6,650 nucleotides of DNA from Oscillibacter sp. (GTDB lineage: Bacteria; Bacillota; Clostridia; Oscillospirales; Oscillospiraceae): contig JAFSOM010000500.1 of the NCBI GenBank assembly GCA_017447005.1, positions 1 to 6,650 on the forward strand, given 5' to 3'. The notes below the pieces were generated by a model, which saw only the letters and a program-made list of their open reading frames with translations, had not been told where the DNA came from and ran no database searches. Each line of letters begins with the position of its first letter. Position 1 is the first letter of the stretch. This document shows, one piece after another, positions 1-4,560 of the stretch. A program made the position numbers and the translations under genes.

Positions 1-44
1 CCCGTCCTTTCGGACGCCTCCCGCATTGCTTTCGCCTCACTCAT
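1..44 (-). CDS. 5' end of a gene downstream of rnhB (possibly YraN/UPF0102), partial
   Basis: An ATG (complement of 42-44) opens a frame that stays open to the window edge and gives 14 codons, MSEAKAMREASERT. It overlaps the last 8 nt of rnhB, a spacing typical of translational coupling, and only a weak GGGAAA-like ribosome binding site lies upstream inside rnhB. In many bacteria the gene after rnhB encodes a YraN-family (UPF0102) nuclease-like protein, which usually begins with a short polar stretch before a conserved RxGE motif. That motif, if present, lies outside the window. The family suggestion therefore rests on gene order alone; the frame being coding rests on the overlap and start codon. 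Confidence 0.4.
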   Translation of the reverse strand, partial: MSEAKAMREASERT

Positions 45-693
45 GCAATTTTTCCCGGCGTCGGGCCTCCCACTTTTTCAAGTAGCTCCGCCTGTGCGCC
101 GGACAGGGGCCGTATTGGTCCAACAGTTCGTAATGCAGTTTTGTCCCGTATCCCTTGTGCTTTGCGAACGCGTATTGCGGATAACGCCGCGCCAAGTCCG
201 TGACGACGTACCTGTCACGGCTCACTTTCGCCACTATCGACGCCGCCGCGATGGACGCGCTTTCCGCGTCGCCGCGCACAATCATAACGTGAGGCGTCCA
301 AATCGCCGCCGTGCGTCCGTGGTCGCGGTTGCCGTCCACAAGCGCCATATCGGGACGGATGGACAAGCCGTCTATCGCCCGTTGCATTGCCTTAATGCGG
401 GCGCTCAAAATATCGGTGGCGTCAATCTCGGCGGCCTCCACACGCGCCACGCTCCACGCTGACGCCGTCCGCGTAATCGTATCGTAGAGCGCCTCCCGAC
501 GCTTTTCGGACAGCTTTTTGGAATCGTTCAGGCCGGGAATGTCGCATACGGGCGGGAGAATCACGGCGGCGGCGTACACCGGCCCCGCCAACGGCCCCGC
601 GCCCGCCTCGTCACATCCGCATACGGTCGCGTACCCCGACGCCCACGCGCCGCGCTCATGCGCCCACCAGTCAATGACGGTTTTTGCTTTCAT
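37..693 (-). CDS. rnhB: Ribonuclease HII
   Basis: This cytoplasmic endonuclease cuts the RNA strand of RNA-DNA hybrids and starts removal of single ribonucleotides misincorporated in DNA. The 218-residue length is normal for the family. The family blocks are in order: CGCDEAGAGPLAGPV at 25-39 with the acidic pair D28/E29, NDSKKLSEKRR at 57-67, VDGNR at 119-123 with D120, and GDAESASIAAASIVAKV at 141-157 with D142. These give the expected set of metal-binding carboxylates. The start is supported by a GAGG ribosome binding site eight bases upstream. One oddity is that the motif normally read as GRG after the DE pair is GAG here (31-33). The gene lies 78 bp below rbgA with no visible promoter between, so it is probably part of the lepB-rbgA-rnhB transcript. 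Confidence 0.95.
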   Translation of the reverse strand: MKAKTVIDWWAHERGAWASGYATVCGCDEAGAGPLAGPVYAAAVILPPVCDIPGLNDSKKLSEKRREALYDTITRTASAWSVARVEAAEIDATDILSARIKAMQRAIDGLSIRPDMALVDGNRDHGRTAAIWTPHVMIVRGDAESASIAAASIVAKVSRDRYVVTDLARRYPQYAFAKHKGYGTKLHYELLDQYGPCPAHRRSYLKKWEARRREKLHE

Positions 694-771
694 AATTCGC
701 GCCTCATTCCGGTTTTTGCCCGCGCAGGATTCCGGACGGAATACGCTTGCGCTTTGATTGCCGTTCGCGCT

Positions 772-1644
772 TTACTCTGGGAGTTCCAACGTTAAGCGTC
801 CGAGTTTTCCGGCGCGGTACTCGTCCAGTAAAATACGCGCCATGCGTTCCGTGTCAATTTCCCCGCCAGAAATCAGAAAGCCCCGTTTACGTCCGGCGGC
901 TTGCAGTAAGCGGTAGCCGTAAGCAATCGCGTCCTCCGACGCCTCCCGCAAGGGTAACGACGGGAGTTTGTAGGCGCTTATCAAACTTTCCGGCGCGAGT
1001 TCCGCCATATACGCCATAAAATGACATCCCAGCGTTTCCGCGTCAAGAATCTCGTCCTTGACCGCGCCCGTGAACGCTAACCGTAATCCCGTCGCTTCAT
1101 CGTCGAATTTGGGCCATAAAATCCCGGGCGTGTCGAGTAACTCCAACTGTTTGTCAATCGGTATCCACTGTCCCGCCCGCGTCACGCCCGGACGGTCTTC
1201 CGCTTTGGCGACGTTCCGCCCCGCGATACGGTTGATAAACGTCGATTTGCCCACGTTCGGAATCCCCAGTACCATGACGCGTATCACGCGCCCCGACTGC
1301 CCCTTGTCGGCATACGCTTTCAACTTCTCCGCAAGCAGTCCGCGCACGGCGACAGCGAATTTCCCCGCGCCGCGTCCGCTCTTGGCGTCCGTCGTCAGTA
1401 CGGCGTAACCCCGCGCCCGGAAGGAATCGCTCCAACGCGCCGTGGCGCTTACGTCGGCTTGGTCGGCGCGGTTCAGTACGATGAGACGCGGCTTGCCCGC
1501 CGTCAGCTCCTCCACGTCCGGGTTGCGGCTTGATACCGGAATCCGGGCGTCAAGTATCTCACAGACCGCGTCGACCTGCCGCAAACGCTCGCTAATCATC
1601 CGGCGCGTTTTCGCCATGTGCCCCGGGTACCATTGTATATTCAT
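772..1644 (-). CDS. rbgA: Ribosome biogenesis GTPase RbgA/YlqF
   Basis: A 290-residue GTPase that in Bacillota acts late in assembly of the 50S ribosomal subunit. The G motifs occur in circularly permuted order, the hallmark of the YlqF/YawG class: G4 as NRAD at 58-61, G5-like DAKSG at 86-90, the P-loop GIPNVGKS at 127-134, a G2 segment around PGVTRAGQW at 152-160, and G3 DTPG at 171-174. The N-terminus MNIQWYPGHMAK matches the family start, so no longer form is needed; a GGGGAG stretch lies only three bases upstream and GGAAAGG slightly further. The C-terminal 110 residues form the helical ribosome-binding domain expected for RbgA. The G4 motif has arginine in place of the usual lysine (NRAD rather than NKxD), a conservative change. 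It lies 81 bp downstream of lepB and is probably co-transcribed with it. Confidence 0.95.
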   Translation of the reverse strand: MNIQWYPGHMAKTRRMISERLRQVDAVCEILDARIPVSSRNPDVEELTAGKPRLIVLNRADQADVSATARWSDSFRARGYAVLTTDAKSGRGAGKFAVAVRGLLAEKLKAYADKGQSGRVIRVMVLGIPNVGKSTFINRIAGRNVAKAEDRPGVTRAGQWIPIDKQLELLDTPGILWPKFDDEATGLRLAFTGAVKDEILDAETLGCHFMAYMAELAPESLISAYKLPSLPLREASEDAIAYGYRLLQAAGRKRGFLISGGEIDTERMARILLDEYRAGKLGRLTLELPE

Positions 1645-1725
1645 ACGCTCCCCGCCCTTTCCGCGCCGCTGTCATTCCTGAAAGTGTCCCGCGTACCGTT
1701 TCCCGCAAGCATTTTCCGTTCCGCG

Positions 1726-2346
1726 TCAGGCGGAGAGTACGCCCACGCGGGAGAACTCCCGTTCCTTCGTCACCGAATCCAGCCCCGGAAACAGCAGAAA
1801 TACCGCCCGCCCGATAATATAACGCGTGTCGACCGTCCCCAGACGGCTGTGGCGGCTGTCGCTGGAATGGTTGCGGTTGTCGCCCATGACAAACACGCTT
1901 CCTTCCGGCACCGTCAGCGGGAACGTTATCCCCTCTTCCGTGTACGTCATCTCATTGATATACGGCTCGTCCAGCGCGACGCCGTCCACGTACACAATGC
2001 CGACGTGGAAATCAATGTCCACGGTCTGGCCCTCCGTGGCGATAACCCGCTTGACAATCGGCTTTTCGTCAAAAGTCTCCTTGCGCAGAATCACGATATC
2101 CTTGTACCGGTAATCGTGATACCACAGCGAACTGAGCACTAACAGCCTGTCGCCGTGCTGTAACGTCGGCAACATGGAATGCCCGTCCACGCCAATCAGC
2201 CGTACCACGAACGTGAAAAGCAGTACCACCACGAGCACCGACGACACCAGCGCCTGTATCCACTCGAACAAATCCCGCACGGGGTCTTTTCGCTGTACGC
2301 CGCTTTTACCCGGCGTCGCTCCCGCTTCGTTTACGGATTCCTCCAT
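1726..2346 (-). CDS. lepB: Type I signal peptidase
   Basis: This membrane-anchored serine protease removes signal peptides from exported proteins on the outer face of the cytoplasmic membrane. At 206 residues it has the compact form usual in Gram-positive-type bacteria. A charged cytoplasmic N-terminus is followed by one membrane helix at about 30-50. The catalytic serine is S57 in GHSMLPTL, the general-base lysine is K99 in PIVKRVIA, and the conserved GDNRNHSSDSR box is at 155-165. The start has a GAGGGG ribosome binding site eight bases upstream. Upstream lie a possible promoter and a repeat cluster that separate it from rplS, and the rplS terminator means lepB probably needs its own promoter. 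It heads the run lepB-rbgA-rnhB. Confidence 0.95.
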   Translation of the reverse strand: MEESVNEAGATPGKSGVQRKDPVRDLFEWIQALVSSVLVVVLLFTFVVRLIGVDGHSMLPTLQHGDRLLVLSSLWYHDYRYKDIVILRKETFDEKPIVKRVIATEGQTVDIDFHVGIVYVDGVALDEPYINEMTYTEEGITFPLTVPEGSVFVMGDNRNHSSDSRHSRLGTVDTRYIIGRAVFLLFPGLDSVTKEREFSRVGVLSA

Positions 2347-2392
2347 TTGTCAGCCCCTCATTCCGAATCATATACGCGTATGCCGCGAAAAA

Positions 2393-2420
2393 ATTTTACC
2401 TGAACGGTTGCGCCGTCCAA
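2393..2420 (-). promoter_or_regulatory. Possible lepB promoter
   Basis: Read on the minus strand, TTGGAC (complement of 2415-2420) is followed after 16 bases by TAAAAT (complement of 2393-2398). The -10 box matches in five of six positions but the -35 in only three. Initiation would fall near 2386, leaving a leader of about 40 nt before lepB. A promoter is expected here because a terminator follows rplS. A second, weaker -10 (TATGAT, complement of 2367-2372) lacks a -35 partner. Confidence 0.35.
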
Positions 2421-2422
2421 AG

Positions 2423-2516
2423 CCCTCCCCCTTTGGGAGAGGGTGGCGCGTAGCGCCGGGTGGGGGACGTTTTGCCCCCTCTGTCACTTCGTGACATCTC
2501 CCCCCGTTCCGGGGGG
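2423..2516. repeat. Cluster of five GC-rich hairpins, probable dispersed intergenic repeat
   Basis: Five short inverted repeats follow one another with almost no spacing. They are 2423-2431/2435-2443 (nine pairs, one mismatch), 2445-2449/2453-2457 (GGCGC/GCGCC), 2462-2466/2475-2479 (GGGGG/CCCCC), 2482-2487/2491-2496 (TGTCAC/GTGACA around TTC), and 2500-2505/2511-2516 (CCCCCC/GGGGGG). Together with the rplS terminator they fill most of the 310-bp gap between rplS and lepB. The layout, including the central TGTCACTTCGTGACA element flanked by C- and G-runs, resembles palindromic intergenic repeats seen many times per genome in gut Bacillota. No ORF across it is credible. Whether it acts in transcript stability or is simply a mobile palindromic unit cannot be told from one copy. 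Confidence 0.7.
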
Positions 2517-2569
2517 CGACAAGGACGCGTCAAGCGCTTAGGTGAAAAAATTGCGTCCCGTTCAAGAAA

Positions 2570-2593
2570 GAGAGAGGCAAAACTGCCTCTCTC
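2570..2593 (-). terminator. Intrinsic terminator of rplS
   Basis: On the minus strand, GAGAGAGGCA pairs perfectly over 10 bp with TGCCTCTCTC across a four-base loop, and TTTCTT follows. It begins 63 bp past the rplS stop, so it should end the rplS transcript before the hairpin cluster and lepB. Confidence 0.8.
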
Positions 2594-2656
2594 CTGTCTC
2601 TCCAAACGTTCGCCGGACAGCCGCCGCCATCCGCTTTGGAAGCCGCGCTCGGGCAA

Positions 2657-2998
2657 TTACAGTTTCTCCTTGATTTTCGCCCGCTTGCCCACGCGTCCGC
2701 GCAGATAGTACAGCTTCGCCCGACGCACCACGCCGCGCCGCACGACCTGTATCGTCTCAATGGACGGAGAATGCAGCGGGAATACCTTCTCGACGCCCAC
2801 GCCGTAGGAAATGCGGCGTACCGTGATGGTCTCGCCAATGCCGCCGTGCTTGCGGGCGATGACAATGCCCTCAAACACCTGAATGCGCTCGCGGGAGCCT
2901 TCCTTGACTTTCACGTGTACGCGCACGGTATCGCCAACGGCGACTTGGGGCAGTTCCCGCGCAAGCTCTTGTTTGTTCAGTTCAGCGATAAGGTCCAT
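2657..2998 (-). CDS. rplS: 50S ribosomal protein L19
   Basis: L19 sits at the interface of the 50S and 30S subunits. The 113-residue product has the normal length and recognisable family blocks: a short N-terminal helix (MDLIAELNKQ), the VGDTVRVHVKVKEGSRERIQVFEG segment at 21-44 (longer than quoted motifs elsewhere but continuous in the translation), ITVRRISYGVGVEKVFPLHS at 58-77, and a basic tail with VRRAKLYYLRGRVGKRAKIK at 91-110. The start is fixed by AAGGAGG nine bases upstream (complement of 3008-3014); the same frame is open further upstream but only with a poor start and no ribosome binding site. Unlike the common arrangement, no trmD/rimM gene lies directly upstream: a private promoter and an accessory region do. 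Confidence 0.97.
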   Translation of the reverse strand: MDLIAELNKQELARELPQVAVGDTVRVHVKVKEGSRERIQVFEGIVIARKHGGIGETITVRRISYGVGVEKVFPLHSPSIETIQVVRRGVVRRAKLYYLRGRVGKRAKIKEKL

Positions 2999-3083
2999 GA
3001 TATGTTTCCTCCTTAAATATAGGCGTTCGTGAGGGCCGGAATCGCGCCGGATTTCCCGCAGAGGACCGCCCTTTTTCAAAAGC
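2999..3083 (-). promoter_or_regulatory. rplS 5' leader, possible L19 autoregulatory element
   Basis: The predicted transcript start near 3083 leaves an 85-nt leader. Its complement of 3066-3072 (AGGGCGG) pairs with the complement of 3032-3039 (CCGGCCCT) with a single bulged G, enclosing a loop of about 26 nt that has a smaller G/C stem. The ribosome binding site lies 3' of this stem. L19 leaders that may act in autogenous control are known in Bacillota. I cannot confirm that this one matches their consensus. Confidence 0.4.
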
Positions 3084-3089
3084 CCGTAC

Positions 3090-3118
3090 AGCGTACCACA
3101 GTTTCCACAGAATTGCAA
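3090..3118 (-). promoter_or_regulatory. rplS promoter (extended -10)
   Basis: On the minus strand, TTGCAA (3113-3118, a palindrome) is followed after exactly 17 bases by TACGCT (complement of 3090-3095), with TGG just before the -10 giving an extended -10 element. It is placed correctly for rplS and diverges from the antitoxin promoter about 75 bp away. Confidence 0.6.
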
Positions 3119-3192
3119 GCGCTTTTTTGTAACTTTCTCCGATTTTTCCGGAATCCCTCTCTTTCCGGCGGCGCGTTCGCGTGATTTCCGTC

Positions 3193-3221
3193 TTGCTTTC
3201 TTGCGGAATGCGCGCTATAAT
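3193..3221 (+). promoter_or_regulatory. Promoter of the antitoxin gene
   Basis: TTGCTT (3193-3198), a 17-base spacer and a perfect TATAAT (3216-3221) predict a start near 3228, giving a leader of under 20 nt that contains the AGGGGAGG ribosome binding site. RelB-type antitoxins commonly repress their own promoter, but I see no obvious operator palindrome here. Confidence 0.75.
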
Positions 3222-3245
3222 CGGGATAAGAGGGGAGGAATCATG

Positions 3246-3494
3246 ATGTACAGTATCGCAATTGACCCGACGTTAGCGCGGGAGGCGCAAGACGTTTTCA
3301 GCGGACACGGTATCGACTTGGGCGACGCCGTTTCCACGTTTTTGCGGAAATCCATCCGGGAGATGAAAAGCGCGGACGCAATGACGGAGGAAGAGCTTAT
3401 GGCGAAGCATATGCACGGGCTGGCGGAGATTGACGCGGGCGGCGGCGTCCGCAAGACGCTGGCGGAATTAGAGGCTATGGCCCGGGATGAATGA
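3246..3494 (+). CDS. RelB/DinJ-family antitoxin
   Basis: An 82-residue protein that begins with a ribbon-helix-helix domain of the RelB/DinJ type: a short beta strand (YSIAID, 2-7), then helices over 8-20 and 25-40 with the family-like HGIDLGDAVSTFLRK at 21-35. The C-terminal half is acidic and helical, as expected for the part that wraps and inhibits a RelE-superfamily toxin. Two ATGs are adjacent; the second (3246) is chosen because GGAGG lies seven bases before it, against four for the first (3243). The TGA overlaps the start of the next frame by 8 nt, the usual coupling of antitoxin to toxin. The toxin frame is only 19 codons long, so this is probably an orphan antitoxin left by decay of the module. 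It could still repress related loci or neutralise a toxin encoded elsewhere. Confidence 0.8.
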   Translation: MYSIAIDPTLAREAQDVFSGHGIDLGDAVSTFLRKSIREMKSADAMTEEELMAKHMHGLAEIDAGGGVRKTLAELEAMARDE

Positions 3495-3546
3495 ACTGTT
3501 GTTTTCGTCGGAGGGCTGGAAAAATTACGGTCACTATGAGGATTAA
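3487..3546 (+). pseudogene. Remnant of a YoeB/Txe-like RelE-superfamily toxin
   Basis: ATG at 3487 overlaps the antitoxin stop by 8 nt and gives MNELLFSSEGWKNYGHYED before a TAA at 3544-3546. The pattern (L-x-F-S, then W-x-x-Y four to seven residues later) matches the first strand and helix of YoeB/Txe mRNA interferases, which start like MxLxFSxxAWxDYxYW and are normally about 85-90 residues long. The catalytic C-terminal half is missing. I read all three plus frames downstream and found no continuation, so this looks like a deletion or replacement and not a single frameshift. The product should be inactive. The recognition rests on a short stretch and the position after the antitoxin. Confidence 0.6.
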
Positions 3547-3570
3547 AGCGTCAGCGCAAAACAAAAAACC

Positions 3571-3605
3571 GCGCTTTCGTTGTCCGGGGAGGACGGCGGA
3601 AGCGC
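3571..3605 (+). other. 15-bp RNA hairpin between toxin remnant and leader promoter
   Basis: Bases 3571-3585 pair with 3591-3605 without interruption across a GGGGA loop, using three U-G wobbles. The pairing is complete only as plus-strand RNA, because on the minus strand the wobbles become A-C mismatches. No T-run follows on the plus strand. On the minus strand GGTTTTTTGTTTT follows, so a minus-strand terminator with mismatches is the alternative reading. Confidence 0.5.
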
Positions 3606-3655
3606 ATACTGTCGAAAAAATTTTGGGAAATTCCGTTATTTTTTCCGGAAACCTC

Positions 3656-3684
3656 TTGCAAAGCGTCGAACGATGTGGTATGAT
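3656..3684 (+). promoter_or_regulatory. Strong housekeeping-type promoter of the structured leader
   Basis: TTGCAA (3656-3661) and TATGAT (3679-3684) are separated by exactly 17 bases, close to the sigma-A consensus, with AT-rich DNA upstream at 3614-3652. The predicted start near 3691 coincides with the first paired base of the folded RNA described next, which supports both calls. Confidence 0.75.
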
Positions 3685-3690
3685 AACCCA

Positions 3691-3928
3691 CGGAAGCATA
3701 AAAGCGGCAGGCCGTAAGGTGTCCCCACACCTCACGGCCCCATGCGAGTGAACACGGCACTCAACACGGCAATTAGATTGCGCCATTGGCCTATTATACC
3801 CGTTTTCCGTCGGTTTACAAGCGGCGGGAATGGGGTCAACGGTCATTGCCACAGTCTTATTGTGCGCGCCTGTACTATATCAGGGCGGCGTTGGGTACGG
3901 TAACTCAACGCCGCCTTTTATGCTTCTG
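3691..3928 (+). ncRNA. Unidentified structured RNA/leader with paired 5' and 3' ends
   Basis: Bases 3693-3704 (GAAGCATAAAAG) are the perfect reverse complement of 3915-3926, and 3691-3692 add a C-G and a G-U pair with 3927-3928. Inside this closing stem lie several hairpins: 3710-3722/3727-3739 (13 pairs, one A-C mismatch, CCCC loop), 3746-3750/3758-3762 (GAGTG/CACTC), 3769-3773/3777-3781 (GCAAT/ATTGC), 3798-3812/3822-3836 (interrupted), and 3884-3896/3903-3915. The predicted transcription start falls exactly at the closing stem. I looked for signatures of tmRNA, RNase P, SRP RNA and 6S RNA and saw none. It is either a free RNA of about 235 nt ending at the internal terminator, or the first part of a regulated leader for the genes at 4022 and 4561. 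A small inverted-repeat mobile element is a third option, though no target duplication is visible. Confidence 0.55.
3884..3919 (+). terminator. Terminator-like hairpin within the leader
   Basis: GGCGGCGTTGGGT (3884-3896) pairs with ACTCAACGCCGCC (3903-3915) over 13 bp with one wobble and a six-base loop, and TTTT follows. The U-tract is short and then runs into TGCTTC. That tail is the segment which pairs with the RNA's 5' end, so termination may depend on whether the closing stem forms. Confidence 0.6.
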
Positions 3929-3990
3929 GCGGGGGTCGACTTGCGGAACGGGATTCATCCTCCCGCGTTCCGCAGGGCCGCCCCGTCAGA
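3925..3990 (+). promoter_or_regulatory. Second folded domain of the leader, before the ribosome binding site
   Basis: TCTGGCGGGG (3925-3934) pairs with CCCCGTCAGA (3981-3990) in ten continuous pairs including one wobble. It encloses a second hairpin, TGCGGAACG (3942-3950) with CGTTCCGCA (3966-3974). The outer stem overlaps the previous closing stem by only two bases. It ends 19 bases before the AAAGGAGG ribosome binding site (4010-4017), which is left single-stranded. There is no U-tract, so this is not a terminator. A perfect TATAAT at 4001-4006 has no -35 partner, and a start from it would fall inside the ribosome binding site. Confidence 0.5.
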
Positions 3991-4021
3991 AGCGTTGGAT
4001 TATAATGTGAAAGGAGGTCTT

Positions 4022-4546
4022 ATGGCGGACGATTCAAAAAACAAAGTTATAGCAACGCAAAATCTTACGATTCGCGGACATCTGCTGAAATGGTCTGATA
4101 CTTCAATCCAAATCAGCAATATTTCCATGGTTTCCACGGCAAGTCTCCCCGCGCCCCGCTTCCCTGTATGGTCTGTTATTATATTTGCCATCGGTTTATT
4201 GGTGACGGTGAGATTCGCAGAGGCATTGTCCTACTCCTATTATGATACTCCAACAATTGTCATAATAACGGTTGGAGTTATACTAATTTCTGTAGGAGCT
4301 GTAGGTTTTGCCGCATGGATGAGTTCTGTGCAGGACAGCGCGGAACAAAAGTATCTTCACATTTTCCTGAACTCTGGAAACGTGTACTCATTTATAGTCC
4401 GTGACCAGAAGTTTTTACAACAAATGTTGCAGGTCTTTTCAAATATCTTTGAGAGCGGGACAACAAACGAGACAAATTTCCAGATTAATGTACAAGGTTG
4501 CGAAATCCGCGAAAACGGCGCTGTCGTTAATCTGAATGTCAGGTAG
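4022..4546 (+). CDS. Small two-helix membrane protein (DUF6232-like), function unknown
   Basis: A 174-residue protein with a polar N-terminal beta-rich segment (1-45), two membrane helices at about 47-64 and 78-100, and a C-terminal cytoplasmic-type domain (101-174). The strand-like IATQNLTIRGHLLKWSDTSI and ISNISMVSTA before the helices, and YLHIFLNSGNVYSFIVRDQK with FLQQMLQVFSNIFE after them, resemble the layout of DUF6232-type membrane proteins; I hold this loosely. The start is set by AAAGGAGG five bases before ATG; the frame is open upstream but that part overlaps the structured leader. The DNA is clearly richer in A and T than the flanking genes, which suggests transfer from another genome. 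The next gene starts 14 bases after the stop, so the two are almost certainly one unit. The C-terminal strands ending VVNLNVR echo the N-terminal pattern of that partner. Confidence 0.75.
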   Translation: MADDSKNKVIATQNLTIRGHLLKWSDTSIQISNISMVSTASLPAPRFPVWSVIIFAIGLLVTVRFAEALSYSYYDTPTIVIITVGVILISVGAVGFAAWMSSVQDSAEQKYLHIFLNSGNVYSFIVRDQKFLQQMLQVFSNIFESGTTNETNFQINVQGCEIRENGAVVNLNVR

Positions 4547-4560
4547 TAGGACGGTGGATT

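Noticed and set aside
2396..2656. An 86-codon minus-strand frame in the rplS-lepB gap
   Set aside because: It translates the palindromic repeats and the terminator; Pro/Gly/Arg-rich output is an artefact of these sequences.
2999..3118. N-terminal extension of rplS to a non-ATG start near 3118
   Set aside because: It would cover the rplS promoter and leader; L19 homologues begin at the MDLI-type start, which has AAGGAGG upstream.
3491..3751. An 86-codon frame running through the toxin remnant and leader promoter
   Set aside because: Its residues resemble no protein, it lacks a ribosome binding site of its own, and it crosses a promoter and two strong hairpins.
3798..3896. Cobalamin-riboswitch-like words (GGGAAT followed by GCCACAG)
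   Set aside because: The order and spacing do not follow the B12-box layout, key conserved words are absent, and the downstream genes have no link to cobalamin.
3691..3928. Retron msr-msd RNA (paired a1/a2-like ends of 12 nt)
   Set aside because: The end pairing is similar in length, but no reverse transcriptase is encoded in the window and the hairpins do not show a clear msr branch-G arrangement.
3691..3990. 6S RNA, tmRNA, RNase P RNA or SRP RNA
   Set aside because: The fold is multi-branched and not the single rod of 6S; no tRNA-like ends and tag frame, no conserved RNase P core words and no SRP GGAAGG/AGCAGCC motif are present.
4001..4006. TATAAT as a promoter for the membrane protein gene
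   Set aside because: No -35 box lies at a workable distance and initiation would start within the ribosome binding site.
3830..4021. Longer upstream start for the membrane protein gene
   Set aside because: The extension lies in the structured RNA and lacks a ribosome binding site, while ATG at 4022 has AAAGGAGG at good spacing.
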